Numbered from the stretch's first letter, positions 17,586 to 26,721 are shown. The stretch is DNA of 64,000 nucleotides from Jonesia quinghaiensis DSM 15701 (GCF_000423205.1 NZ_AUHN01000009.1:1-64000), one strand, 5' to 3'. Notes: a model not told the origin generated them from the letters alone. Program-made: numbers and translations.

Positions 17586-18499
17586 CCACCCACCTGACCG
17601 ATACCCGCCAACTCACGCAACTCCAGGCGTTGGAATCAGAAGCCATCCACATCATCCGAGAAGTCGTTGCAGAGTTCGAACGACCCGGCTTGCTGTTCTC
17701 CGGGGGCAAAGACTCCGTCGTCATGGTGCACCTGGCCCGAAAAGCCTTCTGGCCCGCCCCCATTCCCTTCCCTCTGGTACACGTAGACACCGGACATAAC
17801 TTCCCTGAAGTACTGGAATACCGCGACGCCACCGTGGACAAGCTCGGCGCGCGCCTCATCGTCCAACGTGTGCAGGACTACCTCGATGATGGTCGCCTCA
17901 CAGAACGCGCGGACGGCACCCGCAACCCGCTGCAAACCCAACCCCTGCTCGACGTCATCGCTAACAACCGATTCGACGTCGTGTTCGGTGGAGGACGCCG
18001 CGACGAAGAAAAAGCGCGCGCAAAAGAACGCGTGCTGTCCTTGCGCGATGCCTTTGGGCAATGGGACCCACGAAACCAACGCCCCGAATTATGGCGCCTC
18101 TACAACGGGAGGCACGCAGTAGGCGAACACGTTCGAGCATTCCCGTTATCCAACTGGACTGAACTCGACATATGGCGATACATCGCCGCAGAAAACATTG
18201 AACTACCAGGGCTGTACTACGCCCACCACCGCGAAGTCTTCGACCGAGACGGAATGGTCCTCGCCGTTGGGCCGTGGAGCCAACCACGCGACGGTGAAGA
18301 AGTCACCACTCGCCTGGTGCGCTACCGAACCGTCGGAGACATGTCATGCACCGGAGCAGTGGAATCAGACGCAACCGACGCATCTGCAGTCATTGAAGAA
18401 GTCGCCCTCACCCGCATCACAGAACGTGGCGCAACCCGAGCCGATGACCGGCTCTCCGAAGCCGCCATGGAAGACCGCAAGAAAGAAGGCTACTTCTAA
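17582..18499 (+). CDS. cysD: Sulfate adenylyltransferase subunit 2
   Basis: The catalytic ATP sulfurylase subunit that makes APS from sulfate and ATP, driven by CysN GTPase activity. It has 305 residues with the PP-loop SGGKDS at 40-45 and the conserved GGRRDEEKARAKER stretch. ATG 17582 overlaps the cysH stop (ATGA); a longer in-frame start at 17543 would lie within cysH and is rejected. The stop overlaps the cysN start codon by one base (TAATG). Confidence 0.96.
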   Translation: MTTHLTDTRQLTQLQALESEAIHIIREVVAEFERPGLLFSGGKDSVVMVHLARKAFWPAPIPFPLVHVDTGHNFPEVLEYRDATVDKLGARLIVQRVQDYLDDGRLTERADGTRNPLQTQPLLDVIANNRFDVVFGGGRRDEEKARAKERVLSLRDAFGQWDPRNQRPELWRLYNGRHAVGEHVRAFPLSNWTELDIWRYIAAENIELPGLYYAHHREVFDRDGMVLAVGPWSQPRDGEEVTTRLVRYRTVGDMSCTGAVESDATDASAVIEEVALTRITERGATRADDRLSEAAMEDRKKEGYF

Positions 18500-19803
18500 T
18501 GAGCACACTCCTGCGCCTCGCAACAGCAGGCTCCGTAGATGACGGAAAATCAACGCTCGTTGGTCGCCTGCTCTACGACTCCAAATCCGTACTAGCAGAC
18601 CAGCTGGAATCAGTAGAACGCGTGTCACGTGACCGCGGCCTAGAACACGCCGACCTGGCACTACTGACCGATGGGCTGCGCGCCGAACGCGAACAAGGCA
18701 TCACCATCGACGTGGCGTACCGCTACTTCGCCACGGCACGACGCAGTTTCATCCTCGCAGACTGCCCCGGCCACGTGCAGTACACCCGAAACACCGTCAC
18801 CGGCGCATCAACCGCCCACGTTGTTGTGCTGCTCCTCGATGCCCGCAAAGGCCTCCTTGAGCAAACACGCCGCCACCTCGCCGTTGCCTCACTCCTGCGC
18901 GTACCCCATGTCATCGTGGCCGTGAACAAAATCGACCTTGTTGACTACTCCGAACAGCGCTACAACGAACTCGACCAAGAAATCCGGCAAGTCGCCGCTG
19001 AACTAGGTGTTGAAGGCATCTCGACGCTGCCGGTATCCGCACTGGTAGGCGACAACATTGTGGACCGCTCATCTGCCACACCCTGGTATGGGGGGCCTTC
19101 CCTCCTCGAGCTCCTCGAAGAGATCCCTGGAGACATCGAACCGGCCAGCGGGTCGTTCCGGTTCCCCGTACAAACCGTTATTCGCCCTCAAGGGGCAGCT
19201 GCACCACAGTTCCGTGACTACCGAGGTTACGCAGGCCAAGTCGCCCAAGGGGTGCTGCGCGTCGGCGACCCCGTGACAGTGCTGCCCTCTGGGCGCACCA
19301 CCACCATTGCGGGCATCGACACTTTCGATGGCCCACTCGACGAAGCGTTCGCACCACAATCAGTGACCGTTCGCCTCACCGATGACATCGACATCACCCG
19401 CGGTGACCTCCTCACGTCGCGTGCGGATGCCCCCACTGTCACCCAGGTGATCTCAGGGACCCTTGCGTGGCTCGCGGAACGCACACTCCTACCAGGAACA
19501 CGGGTCTTGGTGAAACACACCACCCGCGTTGTGCAAGGCATCGTCCAAGACGTGAACTCACGGTTGAATCTCGATACCGCAACCCACGAACCCGCTCAGT
19601 CCCTCGAACTCAACGACATTGGTCACGTCACTATCCGAGTAGCCAGCCCCCTGGCTGCAGAAGACTACCTCGACTCACGGCACCTCGGATCATTCTTAGT
19701 CATTGACCCAGCCAGCGGATACACGCTAGCGGCAGGAATGGTTGGGGACGCACTGGAAGCAAAAATAGATCCAGCATCCCGACCTGCACAGTTCAGCATC
19801 TAG
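18499..19803 (+). CDS. cysN: Sulfate adenylyltransferase subunit 1 (GTPase)
   Basis: The EF-Tu-like GTPase partner of CysD. It has 434 residues: G domain with GSVDDGKS (11-18), DCPGHVQY and NKIDL, followed by two beta-barrel domains. There is no C-terminal CysC (APS kinase) fusion, unlike some actinobacterial and proteobacterial versions. This agrees with direct APS reduction by the Fe-S type CysH. It starts on the last base of the cysD stop codon, so the three genes are translationally coupled. Confidence 0.96.
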   Translation: MSTLLRLATAGSVDDGKSTLVGRLLYDSKSVLADQLESVERVSRDRGLEHADLALLTDGLRAEREQGITIDVAYRYFATARRSFILADCPGHVQYTRNTVTGASTAHVVVLLLDARKGLLEQTRRHLAVASLLRVPHVIVAVNKIDLVDYSEQRYNELDQEIRQVAAELGVEGISTLPVSALVGDNIVDRSSATPWYGGPSLLELLEEIPGDIEPASGSFRFPVQTVIRPQGAAAPQFRDYRGYAGQVAQGVLRVGDPVTVLPSGRTTTIAGIDTFDGPLDEAFAPQSVTVRLTDDIDITRGDLLTSRADAPTVTQVISGTLAWLAERTLLPGTRVLVKHTTRVVQGIVQDVNSRLNLDTATHEPAQSLELNDIGHVTIRVASPLAAEDYLDSRHLGSFLVIDPASGYTLAAGMVGDALEAKIDPASRPAQFSI

Positions 19804-19814
19804 CAGGAAGAAAA

Positions 19815-21092
19815 ATGATGTCTCACATTCTGCCACTTGGGCTCAAGCTCGCTGGGAAACCCGTTGTTGTTGTGGGCGGCGGGCCCGTTTCTGCACGGCG
19901 CGCCCGTATGCTCCACCGCGCGGGTGCACACGTCACGGTGATTAGCCCGGCACTGTGTGAGGACATGAAAGAGCTGGTCGCCACATCCCAATACAAGATG
20001 CCAGACGCGAAACCCACACCAGCGATCATCGTTGAACAGCGTGAATACCGTGTTGGTGACCTAGCTGAGGCGTGGCTTGTGGCAACAGCCACAGCCCGCA
20101 GCGACATCGACGATGCGGTCGCACAAGAAGCCGAAACACACCGCTTGTTCTGCCTCAAAGGTGGCGACCCCGCTGGGGCGAGCGCTTGGGCGCCCGCCTT
20201 AGCTGAACACGGAGATGCTGTCATCGCTGTGGTTTCTCGAGGTGACCAGCCCTCCCCTCGGCGCACCTTGCGTTTACGTGACCGGATCTCCGCTTTCCTG
20301 ATGTCCCGTGAAGCTGTCAATGAGCCGCTCGACTCTGTGACCGCTGGCCCGCAGGGGCGTGTCGTGTTGGTGGGTGGTGGGCCGGGGGCAGCTGATTTGT
20401 TGACAATTGCTGCGCAGCGAGCCATTTCGCGTGCTGACGTTCTAGTCATTGATCGGCTCGCACCTCGGGATGCGGTGGCATGGACGCCTGCGCACGCTCA
20501 CATTATTGATGTGGGAAAAACTGGGGGAAATCACCCAGTTTCTCAAGCTGACATCAACGAAATCTTGGTGGCCCACGCGCAAGCCGGGAAAACCGTGGTG
20601 CGCCTCAAGGGTGGTGACCCGTATGTCTTTGGTCGTGGCGGTGAAGAGTACCTTGCATGCGCAGATGCTGGGATTCCGGTCACTGTTATTCCTGGGGTGA
20701 CGTCTGCGGTTTCTGTGCCAGCTGCGGCTGGTATACCAGTCACCCACCGCGGCGTGTCACGAGGTTTCACCGTGTTGACTGGGCACTGTGATGTATCCGT
20801 TGCGCCTCTGGCCGTGGACCACACCATCGTTTTACTCATGGGGGTGTCCCGTTTAGCGGAGCTTAGCAAACAGCTCATTAACCAAGGTAATTCGCCAAAC
20901 ACGCCGTGCGCAGTCATTGAAGACGGGTACGGGCCACGGCAGCGCACCACCACCGCAACACTGTCAACTATTGCTGAGGTAGCCCGCCGAGCGGGGGTGC
21001 AATCCCCCGCTGTGACAGTGGTGGGAGACGTTGTGCATGCCCTTACTGGTGGCCTGCAGCACGCTCTGCCGCCAGATATCTTTGCACGATAA
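19815..21092 (+). CDS. cysG: Siroheme synthase (precorrin-2 dehydrogenase fused to uroporphyrinogen methyltransferase)
   Basis: Makes siroheme precursor for sulfite reductase. It has 425 residues. The N-terminal Met8/CysG-B part (about 1-165) has the dinucleotide motif VVVVGGGPVSARRAR. The C-terminal SUMT part (about 175-420) has VLVGGGPGAADLLTI, the conserved RLKGGDPYVFGRGGEE and a late GITSA-type loop. ATG 19815 or 19818 follows AGGAAG; the second has better spacing. It is the last gene of the operon, 11 bases after cysN. Its last 50 bases overlap the 3' end of the antisense chelatase gene. Confidence 0.93.
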   Translation: MMSHILPLGLKLAGKPVVVVGGGPVSARRARMLHRAGAHVTVISPALCEDMKELVATSQYKMPDAKPTPAIIVEQREYRVGDLAEAWLVATATARSDIDDAVAQEAETHRLFCLKGGDPAGASAWAPALAEHGDAVIAVVSRGDQPSPRRTLRLRDRISAFLMSREAVNEPLDSVTAGPQGRVVLVGGGPGAADLLTIAAQRAISRADVLVIDRLAPRDAVAWTPAHAHIIDVGKTGGNHPVSQADINEILVAHAQAGKTVVRLKGGDPYVFGRGGEEYLACADAGIPVTVIPGVTSAVSVPAAAGIPVTHRGVSRGFTVLTGHCDVSVAPLAVDHTIVLLMGVSRLAELSKQLINQGNSPNTPCAVIEDGYGPRQRTTTATLSTIAEVARRAGVQSPAVTVVGDVVHALTGGLQHALPPDIFAR

Positions 21093-21762
21093 CTTCAGCG
21101 ATCCGAGGGTCATCACCGAGTGGCGCAGCCACTGGCACACCCAATGGGTCAGCGATGTCATGGAGCCGGTCGTCAAAGAAGCCAGGAGCTAACAGGTAAT
21201 TGGCGATTGCGCCCACTGTTTTATCCACAACCGTGTTAACTCGCGGTTGAGCAGCAGAACAGTACGCAACCATCAGTGGCCCTGACCAGCGTTGGACGAC
21301 AAGCTCTGCCAACGCCTCGACATCTGCGCTTGCCCGGGCATCTGAGGAACCGGCGGCGGCAAACACCAAGGGTGCGTCACGCGGTATTCCTCGCTGCACT
21401 AGGCGGTCTACGACAAGGTCAGCGAGCAGCGGGTGAGGGCCTAACGTCGGGGTGAACGCAACCCAGCTTGTGGCACCTGCCTCAGCAACGAGTTGTTGGC
21501 GTGACGCAACGGCAGCAGCGATGTCTTGGTGGACATGGAAACCCGCTGATAGCAGCATCGGCACAACGATCACGTTGCGATCGAGCGGCAGGTCCAAGAT
21601 GACTGTGTCGACCTGGGGGTACTGGACATCAACGTAGGTTTCTTCGACGTCAACGTCGCCGAGCATGGTGGAGGCTTGGGCGGTCAGTGAGTCAATAATC
21701 CGTTGGCCGTGTGGATTGTCTGTCCCGTGGGAGCAGGCAAGAAGAATGGGGCGAGTGCTCAT
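21043..21762 (-). CDS. Sirohydrochlorin chelatase-like protein (CbiX/SirB family)
   Basis: A 239-residue protein of the CbiX/SirB class II chelatase fold, which would insert ferrous iron into sirohydrochlorin as the last siroheme step. The N-terminal metal-binding His lies in LLACSHGT, and a second His is in LLSAGFHVHQDI, in the repeated half typical of the long form. It converges on cysG and overlaps it by 50 bases, so it is outside the sulfur operon's transcript. It may complete the work of CysG, whose N-terminal domain often only dehydrogenates. Cobalt chelation is an alternative, but no cobalamin genes are here. Confidence 0.85.
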   Translation of the reverse strand: MSTRPILLACSHGTDNPHGQRIIDSLTAQASTMLGDVDVEETYVDVQYPQVDTVILDLPLDRNVIVVPMLLSAGFHVHQDIAAAVASRQQLVAEAGATSWVAFTPTLGPHPLLADLVVDRLVQRGIPRDAPLVFAAAGSSDARASADVEALAELVVQRWSGPLMVAYCSAAQPRVNTVVDKTVGAIANYLLAPGFFDDRLHDIADPLGVPVAAPLGDDPRIAEVIVQRYLAAERAAGHQ

Positions 21763-21835
21763 AGGTCCATCCTGCCGTGCTGGTGTGTGGTGTTGTGCCT
21801 TCCACTCACAATGCGGGTGAAAGTTAACCCGTCTG

Positions 21836-22492
21836 TCACAGAAGTCTGCGTGCTGCAGCCCAGCGGGTGAGTTCGTGGCGGGAGGACAGTTGAAGTTTGC
21901 GCAGAACAGCTGAGACGTGTGATTCCACTGTCTTCACAGATATGAAGAGTTCGCTGGCAACCTCTTTGTAGGCGTAGCCGCGAGCGATGAGGCGCATCAC
22001 CTCTTGTTCTCGAGCACTGAGGCGGTCTAGTTCATCATCTGCGGTGGCGAGATCAGTGGTGGCCGTACCAAAAGCGTCGAGAACAAATCCTGCGAGACGT
22101 GGGGAGAAAACGGCGTCACCGTCGTGCACCCGGGCCACTGCGTCACTGAGTTCGGTGGGGTTGATGTTTTTTGTCACGTACCCGCGCGCGCCTGCTCTGA
22201 TAACGGCCACAACGTCTTCGGCGGCATCTGAGACGGAGAGAGCAAGAAATTTGACACGGTTGTGCAGGTCCGCGCAGCGGGTGAGGACCTCCGCTCCTCC
22301 TCCCCCGCCACCTCCAGGCATGTGCACATCGAGCAGAACAACATCGGGTGGGGTGTCGTGGAGTATTTGTACTGCAGTGTCAACGTCGCCGGCCTCACCG
22401 ATGACGTGCAACGTATCGGGTAGTGAGGCGCGTACTCCTGCCCGAAACATTGCGTGGTCGTCGATGATGGCAATGCGGATGGGTGTTGTCAC
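21836..22492 (-). CDS. LuxR/NarL-family response regulator
   Basis: A two-component response regulator, 218 residues. The receiver domain (about 1-125) shows IIDDHAMFRAGVR, the phospho-acceptor Asp in VVLLDVHMPGG and the conserved Lys in RGYVTKN. The C-terminal LuxR helix-turn-helix (about 150-215) has LSAREQEVMRLIARGYAYKE. A run of seven glycines follows the phospho-Asp loop, a feature I recall from this actinobacterial subfamily. ATG 22492 overlaps the stop of the kinase gene by 4 bases (ATGA), so the pair is coupled. Likely targets are the divergent PspC gene and its operon. Confidence 0.94.
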   Translation of the reverse strand: MTTPIRIAIIDDHAMFRAGVRASLPDTLHVIGEAGDVDTAVQILHDTPPDVVLLDVHMPGGGGGGGAEVLTRCADLHNRVKFLALSVSDAAEDVVAVIRAGARGYVTKNINPTELSDAVARVHDGDAVFSPRLAGFVLDAFGTATTDLATADDELDRLSAREQEVMRLIARGYAYKEVASELFISVKTVESHVSAVLRKLQLSSRHELTRWAAARRLL

Positions 22493-23862
22493 GATTTCTC
22501 CGATTGGGCTGACGCAGGTGAATGGGTGGCACCGAGGGTGCGGGGGACAGTGAGGCGTAGTTCGGTGCCGCCTGCGGCGAGAGACCGATACCGTGCTATT
22601 CCGCCGCGACGTTCTATACGGCCGATGATTGATTCCCGCACTCCGAACCGGTCATTGGGTACGTCGTCAAGGCGGAACCCTGGGCCACGATCAGTGACGG
22701 ACGCATCAATGGCGGTGTCGGTGATCTCAAGGTACACGCTGACGGGTGGTTTCCCATGCCGGACAGCATTTTTGGACGCTTCGGCGAGTGCCTGCAGAAC
22801 CGCATGTGTGGTGGGGTCTGGTGGGGTGTCCCCCACCACCACAAGGTCTATGGTGACAGGGTGTTGTCCGCCAAGTGCTGCTGTCATGTCGTTTTCGACC
22901 GTGGCAATGATGTCCCGGGCGGCTTCTTGGGTGGAGGTTCCCTCTTTCGGGGTTTCTTGGTACAGCCATTGGCGCAGTTCACGTTCTTGGTTGCGGGCGA
23001 GGCGAGTAATTTCACCGGGTTGGTCAGCGCTTCGTTGGATCAGTGCGAGCGTTTGCAGGACTGAATCGTGCAGGTGCGCTGCAATGTCAGCCCGTTCTTT
23101 AGCGCGTGCGTTTGAGGCGCGTTCTTCGGTGAGTTGCCGTGCCAGCCGTAACCACCACGGCGCTAGGACGAGCCCCGCGCCGACGAGCACTGCCACTGCT
23201 GAGACGAGTGCGGGGACGAGCATCTGCGGGCCTTGTTCCTGGCTCAAGATCAGAATCACACCCAGGACAACAAGTGCGATTCCACCTGTGACTCGCATCA
23301 GGGAACTGGGACTACGGCCCCCAACTGTTGCTGCGAAAGTACCTCGTTGGCTTTCATTGAGTTGCCCCCAGGCAAGAACCAACCCAATAACAACAACGAT
23401 CACTGAGAGTACGAGCGTCCATTGCAGTTGCGCCCCAAGCCGGTCAGCGACCAGAAGCACTGCGGTGGTGACGAGCATTGCGCCGACGGCCAGGTCACGT
23501 AGTGGGATTCGGCTCCACCAAGGGGTAGCAAAAACCGGGTGTGCTGCCATGTTTGGCCCAGACGGTGTATGCGGCGCTGCTAGGGGCGGTGCTGCGCGGG
23601 CTGAACCTGCGTGGTATGCGCCTTCATACCAGGGGTCACCGCGAGGAACAGTAATCCACAGAAAGGCATACAGCACAAAGCCTAACCCGCCTGCGAGCGC
23701 TGCAACGATCATCCCTAAGCGCACATGGCGAACGTCGATGTCGAGGTGAGCTGCGAGCCCTAAACAGACACCGGCGATGCGTTGCCCACTGGGTGGGCGA
23801 CGGAGCGGAAGGCGCTCAGGGGCGGGGGGTGGTGAGGTGTGCACACCTTGATCGTCACACAT
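22489..23862 (-). CDS. Sensor histidine kinase with N-terminal PspC domain
   Basis: A membrane kinase of 457 residues. A PspC domain (about 18-75, RPPSGQRIAGVCLGLAAHL) leads into a first membrane helix, followed by several further hydrophobic segments to about residue 225. The HisKA_3 dimerisation region has the phospho-His in DIAAHLHDSVLQTLALIQ, and the HATPase part contains the N box EASKNAVRHGK and DRGPGF. The layout matches LiaS/MacS-like envelope-stress kinases of Actinobacteria. It is co-transcribed with the LuxR-type regulator and divergent from a second PspC protein. Confidence 0.93.
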   Translation of the reverse strand: MCDDQGVHTSPPPAPERLPLRRPPSGQRIAGVCLGLAAHLDIDVRHVRLGMIVAALAGGLGFVLYAFLWITVPRGDPWYEGAYHAGSARAAPPLAAPHTPSGPNMAAHPVFATPWWSRIPLRDLAVGAMLVTTAVLLVADRLGAQLQWTLVLSVIVVVIGLVLAWGQLNESQRGTFAATVGGRSPSSLMRVTGGIALVVLGVILILSQEQGPQMLVPALVSAVAVLVGAGLVLAPWWLRLARQLTEERASNARAKERADIAAHLHDSVLQTLALIQRSADQPGEITRLARNQERELRQWLYQETPKEGTSTQEAARDIIATVENDMTAALGGQHPVTIDLVVVGDTPPDPTTHAVLQALAEASKNAVRHGKPPVSVYLEITDTAIDASVTDRGPGFRLDDVPNDRFGVRESIIGRIERRGGIARYRSLAAGGTELRLTVPRTLGATHSPASAQSEKS

Positions 23863-23958
23863 GGTCCACCCGCAGTGCTATGACCTGAGTGATGTTTCGG
23901 GGTTCGAATCAGGGGAAGTCCTGATGTGCTGGGGCTGGTGGGAGGGGAATATAGGGGT

Positions 23959-25392
23959 ATGGATACCAACAACCCTTCACCGCCGGTGGGCGGACAACAG
24001 TTTTTTAACTCGATTCGCGCATCTGGCTTTTACCGCACTGAGTCCCGTTGGGTCGGTGGTGTTGCTGGAGGGGTCGCCGCTCGTTTGCGAGTTGACCCGC
24101 TGGTCATCCGGGCGGCTTTTATCATTGCCCTGATTGTGCTGACGGGGATTTCATTTGTGCTCTATGCGGCGGCCTGGCTCTTGCTGCCTGAGGAACGCGA
24201 TGGGCGCATCCACCTTGAGCAAGCATTCCGAGGTGACTTTAACGGCGCCTTGGTGGGTATTGGTCTGTTGACGATCTTTGGGTTGGGTAGCGCTGACAGT
24301 TTCTTCCTCTTTGGGCAGTCCTCTGGTCCCTTTGCCGCGGTGTTCTGGCTCATCATTATTGGGCTTGTGATCTGGGGGGTGTACCAGTACTCGCAACAAA
24401 ATAAGCCCCCTACACCACCGTCCGGAGCTGGCCCGTCATATGGGTATGGGCAAACCTCCTCTGGGTTTGGTCCTGGACCCAGTGCACCGACCTACGGACC
24501 AGAAAATCGAGGCGCACCTACCATGCCACTTACATCGAATTCCGAGAGCAGCAACTCAGCTAGTGCCCCGGTGGAGGGTGACGCTGGGGCAGCACCGGGC
24601 ACCAACGAGGTACCTCCTACGGCGCCTCTGCCAACTGGGCAGACGCAATGGAATGGGCCGACAACTTCCCCAGCGCCTTCTGCTTGGCAAGCACCTGAAC
24701 CGAACGAGGACACGTCAAACCCGTATGGGGGGCCGCAATTCGCTCTCCTCATTGGTGTGATGCTGCTGATTGTTGCGGGAACGCTGTGGGCTGAGTCCTC
24801 TGGGACCCTGGCGTCTTATGTTGATGTCATTGCTCTACTCAGCGGTATCGGTTTGGTCTTGGGTGGGATTGCGGTTGTGACCAACGGTATCCGCGGTTAT
24901 GCCTCGGGGAGTTCAGGGTTTTTCTCCGTCGTCGCTCTCATTGCAGCTCTGATTTCGACTGGATTTCTGATGTCTGGCGTGACGTTTAACAGTGCGAACA
25001 CCCGTGTGGTGGGTGATTCCACCGTTGTCCCTACGTCGTTGAACGATGCCGCGGACGGATACGCCTTTGGTATTGGGGATTTTGTTCTGGATCTCACTGA
25101 ACTTCCCACCCCTGACGCTGACGATCAGCCGCTGCGCATTCCAATCTCTGGTGGAATTGGAGAGGTAGAAATCATCGTTCCCAATGATGTTGCTGTGACG
25201 GGGAACAACTCCGTAGGGGTTGGGGAAACGACCCAACGCCGCGACGACGGAACTGCCTCAACGACCAGTGGTATTGGCGTCGGTAACGCGGAGTACAACA
25301 ACACACTCGCCGAAGAAGGCACACCGGCAGTATTTGAACTCGACATTTCCATTGGTATTGGCGCAGTGACCATCACGGAGGAAACCTCATGA
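23959..25392 (+). CDS. PspC-domain membrane protein with C-terminal toastrack-like domain
   Basis: A 477-residue membrane protein. The PspC domain sits at about 25-80 (GVAGGVAARLRVDPLVIRA). Two or three membrane segments follow, then a Pro/Gly/Ser-rich linker (about 155-255), a second group of membrane helices (about 265-345), and an external beta-rich C-terminus. The repeated turns GIGDFVLDLTEL, GIGEVEIIVPND and ISIGIGAVTITE resemble the LiaF toastrack fold. I chose ATG 23959, after GGGAGGGG, over an upstream start at 23926. It is divergent from the PspC kinase and probably acts as its membrane partner or inhibitor. Confidence 0.85.
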   Translation: MDTNNPSPPVGGQQFFNSIRASGFYRTESRWVGGVAGGVAARLRVDPLVIRAAFIIALIVLTGISFVLYAAAWLLLPEERDGRIHLEQAFRGDFNGALVGIGLLTIFGLGSADSFFLFGQSSGPFAAVFWLIIIGLVIWGVYQYSQQNKPPTPPSGAGPSYGYGQTSSGFGPGPSAPTYGPENRGAPTMPLTSNSESSNSASAPVEGDAGAAPGTNEVPPTAPLPTGQTQWNGPTTSPAPSAWQAPEPNEDTSNPYGGPQFALLIGVMLLIVAGTLWAESSGTLASYVDVIALLSGIGLVLGGIAVVTNGIRGYASGSSGFFSVVALIAALISTGFLMSGVTFNSANTRVVGDSTVVPTSLNDAADGYAFGIGDFVLDLTELPTPDADDQPLRIPISGGIGEVEIIVPNDVAVTGNNSVGVGETTQRRDDGTASTTSGIGVGNAEYNNTLAEEGTPAVFELDISIGIGAVTITEETS

Positions 25393-25640
25393 GCTACACC
25401 GGAAAGCCTGCAACCAGCAGCAAAAAACTACCGTCACGCCTCACCACGATTGTGTGGGGAGTTATCTTGATTGCCTTAGGTGGCGCCACCATCGCGTTGG
25501 CTCTTGGAGCGACAATCGACACACAACTTGGCCTCATCGCTTTGCTGGGTGTGACTGGGGTGTTGCTCGTGGGGGTGTCCTTGTTCCGGACTCTTCGCCG
25601 CAAGGACACCTCCACTGACACGTCATCTATTCACCCATAG
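25389..25640 (+). CDS. Small two-helix membrane protein after the PspC gene
   Basis: An 83-residue protein with two hydrophobic segments (about 20-42 and 48-66) joined by a short loop, then a basic RTLRRKD stretch and a Ser/Thr-rich tail. It starts in an ATGA overlap with the PspC-toastrack gene, so it is translationally coupled and probably acts in the same membrane complex. I recognise no named family. Confidence 0.7.
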   Translation: MSYTGKPATSSKKLPSRLTTIVWGVILIALGGATIALALGATIDTQLGLIALLGVTGVLLVGVSLFRTLRRKDTSTDTSSIHP

Positions 25641-25665
25641 AGGCCGCGAGGTTCACCACGTCTGC

Positions 25666-26721
25666 TCACTGGTCATTGCCAGGGAGACGATCACGGGGAG
25701 ATGTCCACTGGACTGCCCCCGTGATCGGACGTGGTTCTGGGGTGTCCTGTGATTCAGTGTGTGGTTCGCTGAGTTCACCTGGGTCGCTGTCGTTAACAGG
25801 TTCTGGCGGCATGCCTTCCGGGGAGGGAACCTCGTCAACAGATGACGGCGAGTCGTCTGACTGTAAGCCGGGCTGTGGAACAGGATCTGGGCCACCAACG
25901 ATCGGTATTGCCCCGGTTAATGATGGGCGGGCAGAATCTGGGCGCACCCGTTGATCTGACAAGGCACGGGCAGAGCGACTCATCCTTAGAGGAGCACTTG
26001 TCTCTTCGGTGTTTGTCCCATAGTCGGGGGCCGACGTGTGAGGTGGCAACGGAGCTGGTGCCGGGGGTGCGGGGTGTTCGTCGGAGGCGTGATTCTCAAC
26101 CCGCGTGTGCTCTGGCAGCGGCGTTGGTGCCATGTCAGTTTCGGGCTGGTGTTGATCATCATGAATTTCCTCGGCGTTCGATGAGGATTCTGCCGTAGCA
26201 GTTGGCTCATTCGGGATGCCCCGCGCTTGTCTACCACGCTGGTCCAGCACCTCAATGGGGCCGTCCACGCCAGTGTCGATCACGATAGGAGGGCCGCCAG
26301 CGCTGCGGTGCAGCGCCCAGCCCACCAAGACAAAGAGCAAGCCTGCGCCCATCACAAAGGCAGCGAGGCCGAACGCGACAACTGAGGTAAACAACGACGC
26401 CCGTAAAAATGATGCGTTCATGACCATGGCACGCTCAGGGTCATCTTGCGCCAGTTCAGCGTAGGTTTGCCCATTGGCGCTGTCCAAGGCGTGATCATTG
26501 ATTGCCTGCGCCTGCGCATAGGCAGTGAGTGGACCAGTCACTTGCTGGTTAGTCAAAAAGGGAGCATCTTGCGACACGGTAATGCGTTCTTGAGATAACT
26601 GTTGAGAAACAACAGCCCACGTGACAGCCCCCACAATAATCATGATGAGGCCGCTGATCACCGCGACAACACCGATGATCCCCACTGAGGTTGTTGGTCG
26701 AACCGTGATCCGTGAACTCAT
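25666..26721 (-). CDS. Two-TM membrane protein with long acidic/proline-rich tail (paralogue of 26948-27523)
   Basis: A 351-residue protein. Two membrane helices (about 14-38 and 108-135) enclose an external loop of about 70 residues with GPLTAYAQAQAINDHAL. The cytoplasmic tail of about 200 residues is rich in Pro, Glu, Asp and Ser and looks disordered. The stretch VMNASFLRASLFTSVVAFG before helix 2 is identical in the paralogue. ATG 26721 has GGAGGA upstream. Proteins of this type are sometimes mislabelled as LigA dioxygenases from low-complexity matches; nothing here supports an enzyme. Function is unknown; the tail suggests a scaffold for cytoplasmic partners. Confidence 0.7.
   Translation of the reverse strand: MSSRITVRPTTSVGIIGVVAVISGLIMIIVGAVTWAVVSQQLSQERITVSQDAPFLTNQQVTGPLTAYAQAQAINDHALDSANGQTYAELAQDDPERAMVMNASFLRASLFTSVVAFGLAAFVMGAGLLFVLVGWALHRSAGGPPIVIDTGVDGPIEVLDQRGRQARGIPNEPTATAESSSNAEEIHDDQHQPETDMAPTPLPEHTRVENHASDEHPAPPAPAPLPPHTSAPDYGTNTEETSAPLRMSRSARALSDQRVRPDSARPSLTGAIPIVGGPDPVPQPGLQSDDSPSSVDEVPSPEGMPPEPVNDSDPGELSEPHTESQDTPEPRPITGAVQWTSPRDRLPGNDQ
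25688..25727 (+). terminator. Hairpin in the convergent gene, probable terminator of the PspC operon
   Basis: An 11-bp perfect stem (25688-25698 with 25717-25727) lies about 50 bases past the end of the small membrane protein gene. It is inside the 3' coding end of the opposite-strand gene, so for the plus strand it can act as a terminator. Confidence 0.45.

Noticed and set aside
22454..23749. 431-codon plus-strand frame
   Set aside because: It is antisense to the histidine kinase, which has clear PspC, HisKA_3 and HATPase motifs.
23901..23910. GGTTCGAATC, a T-loop-like sequence suggesting a tRNA
   Set aside because: The flanking bases do not form a T stem, and no anticodon or acceptor arm can be built around it; it lies in the spacer between the kinase and PspC genes.
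25666..26721. Aromatic ring-opening dioxygenase LigA
   Set aside because: This label is sometimes attached to similar low-complexity proteins, but the sequence is a two-helix membrane protein with a disordered tail and no dioxygenase motif.
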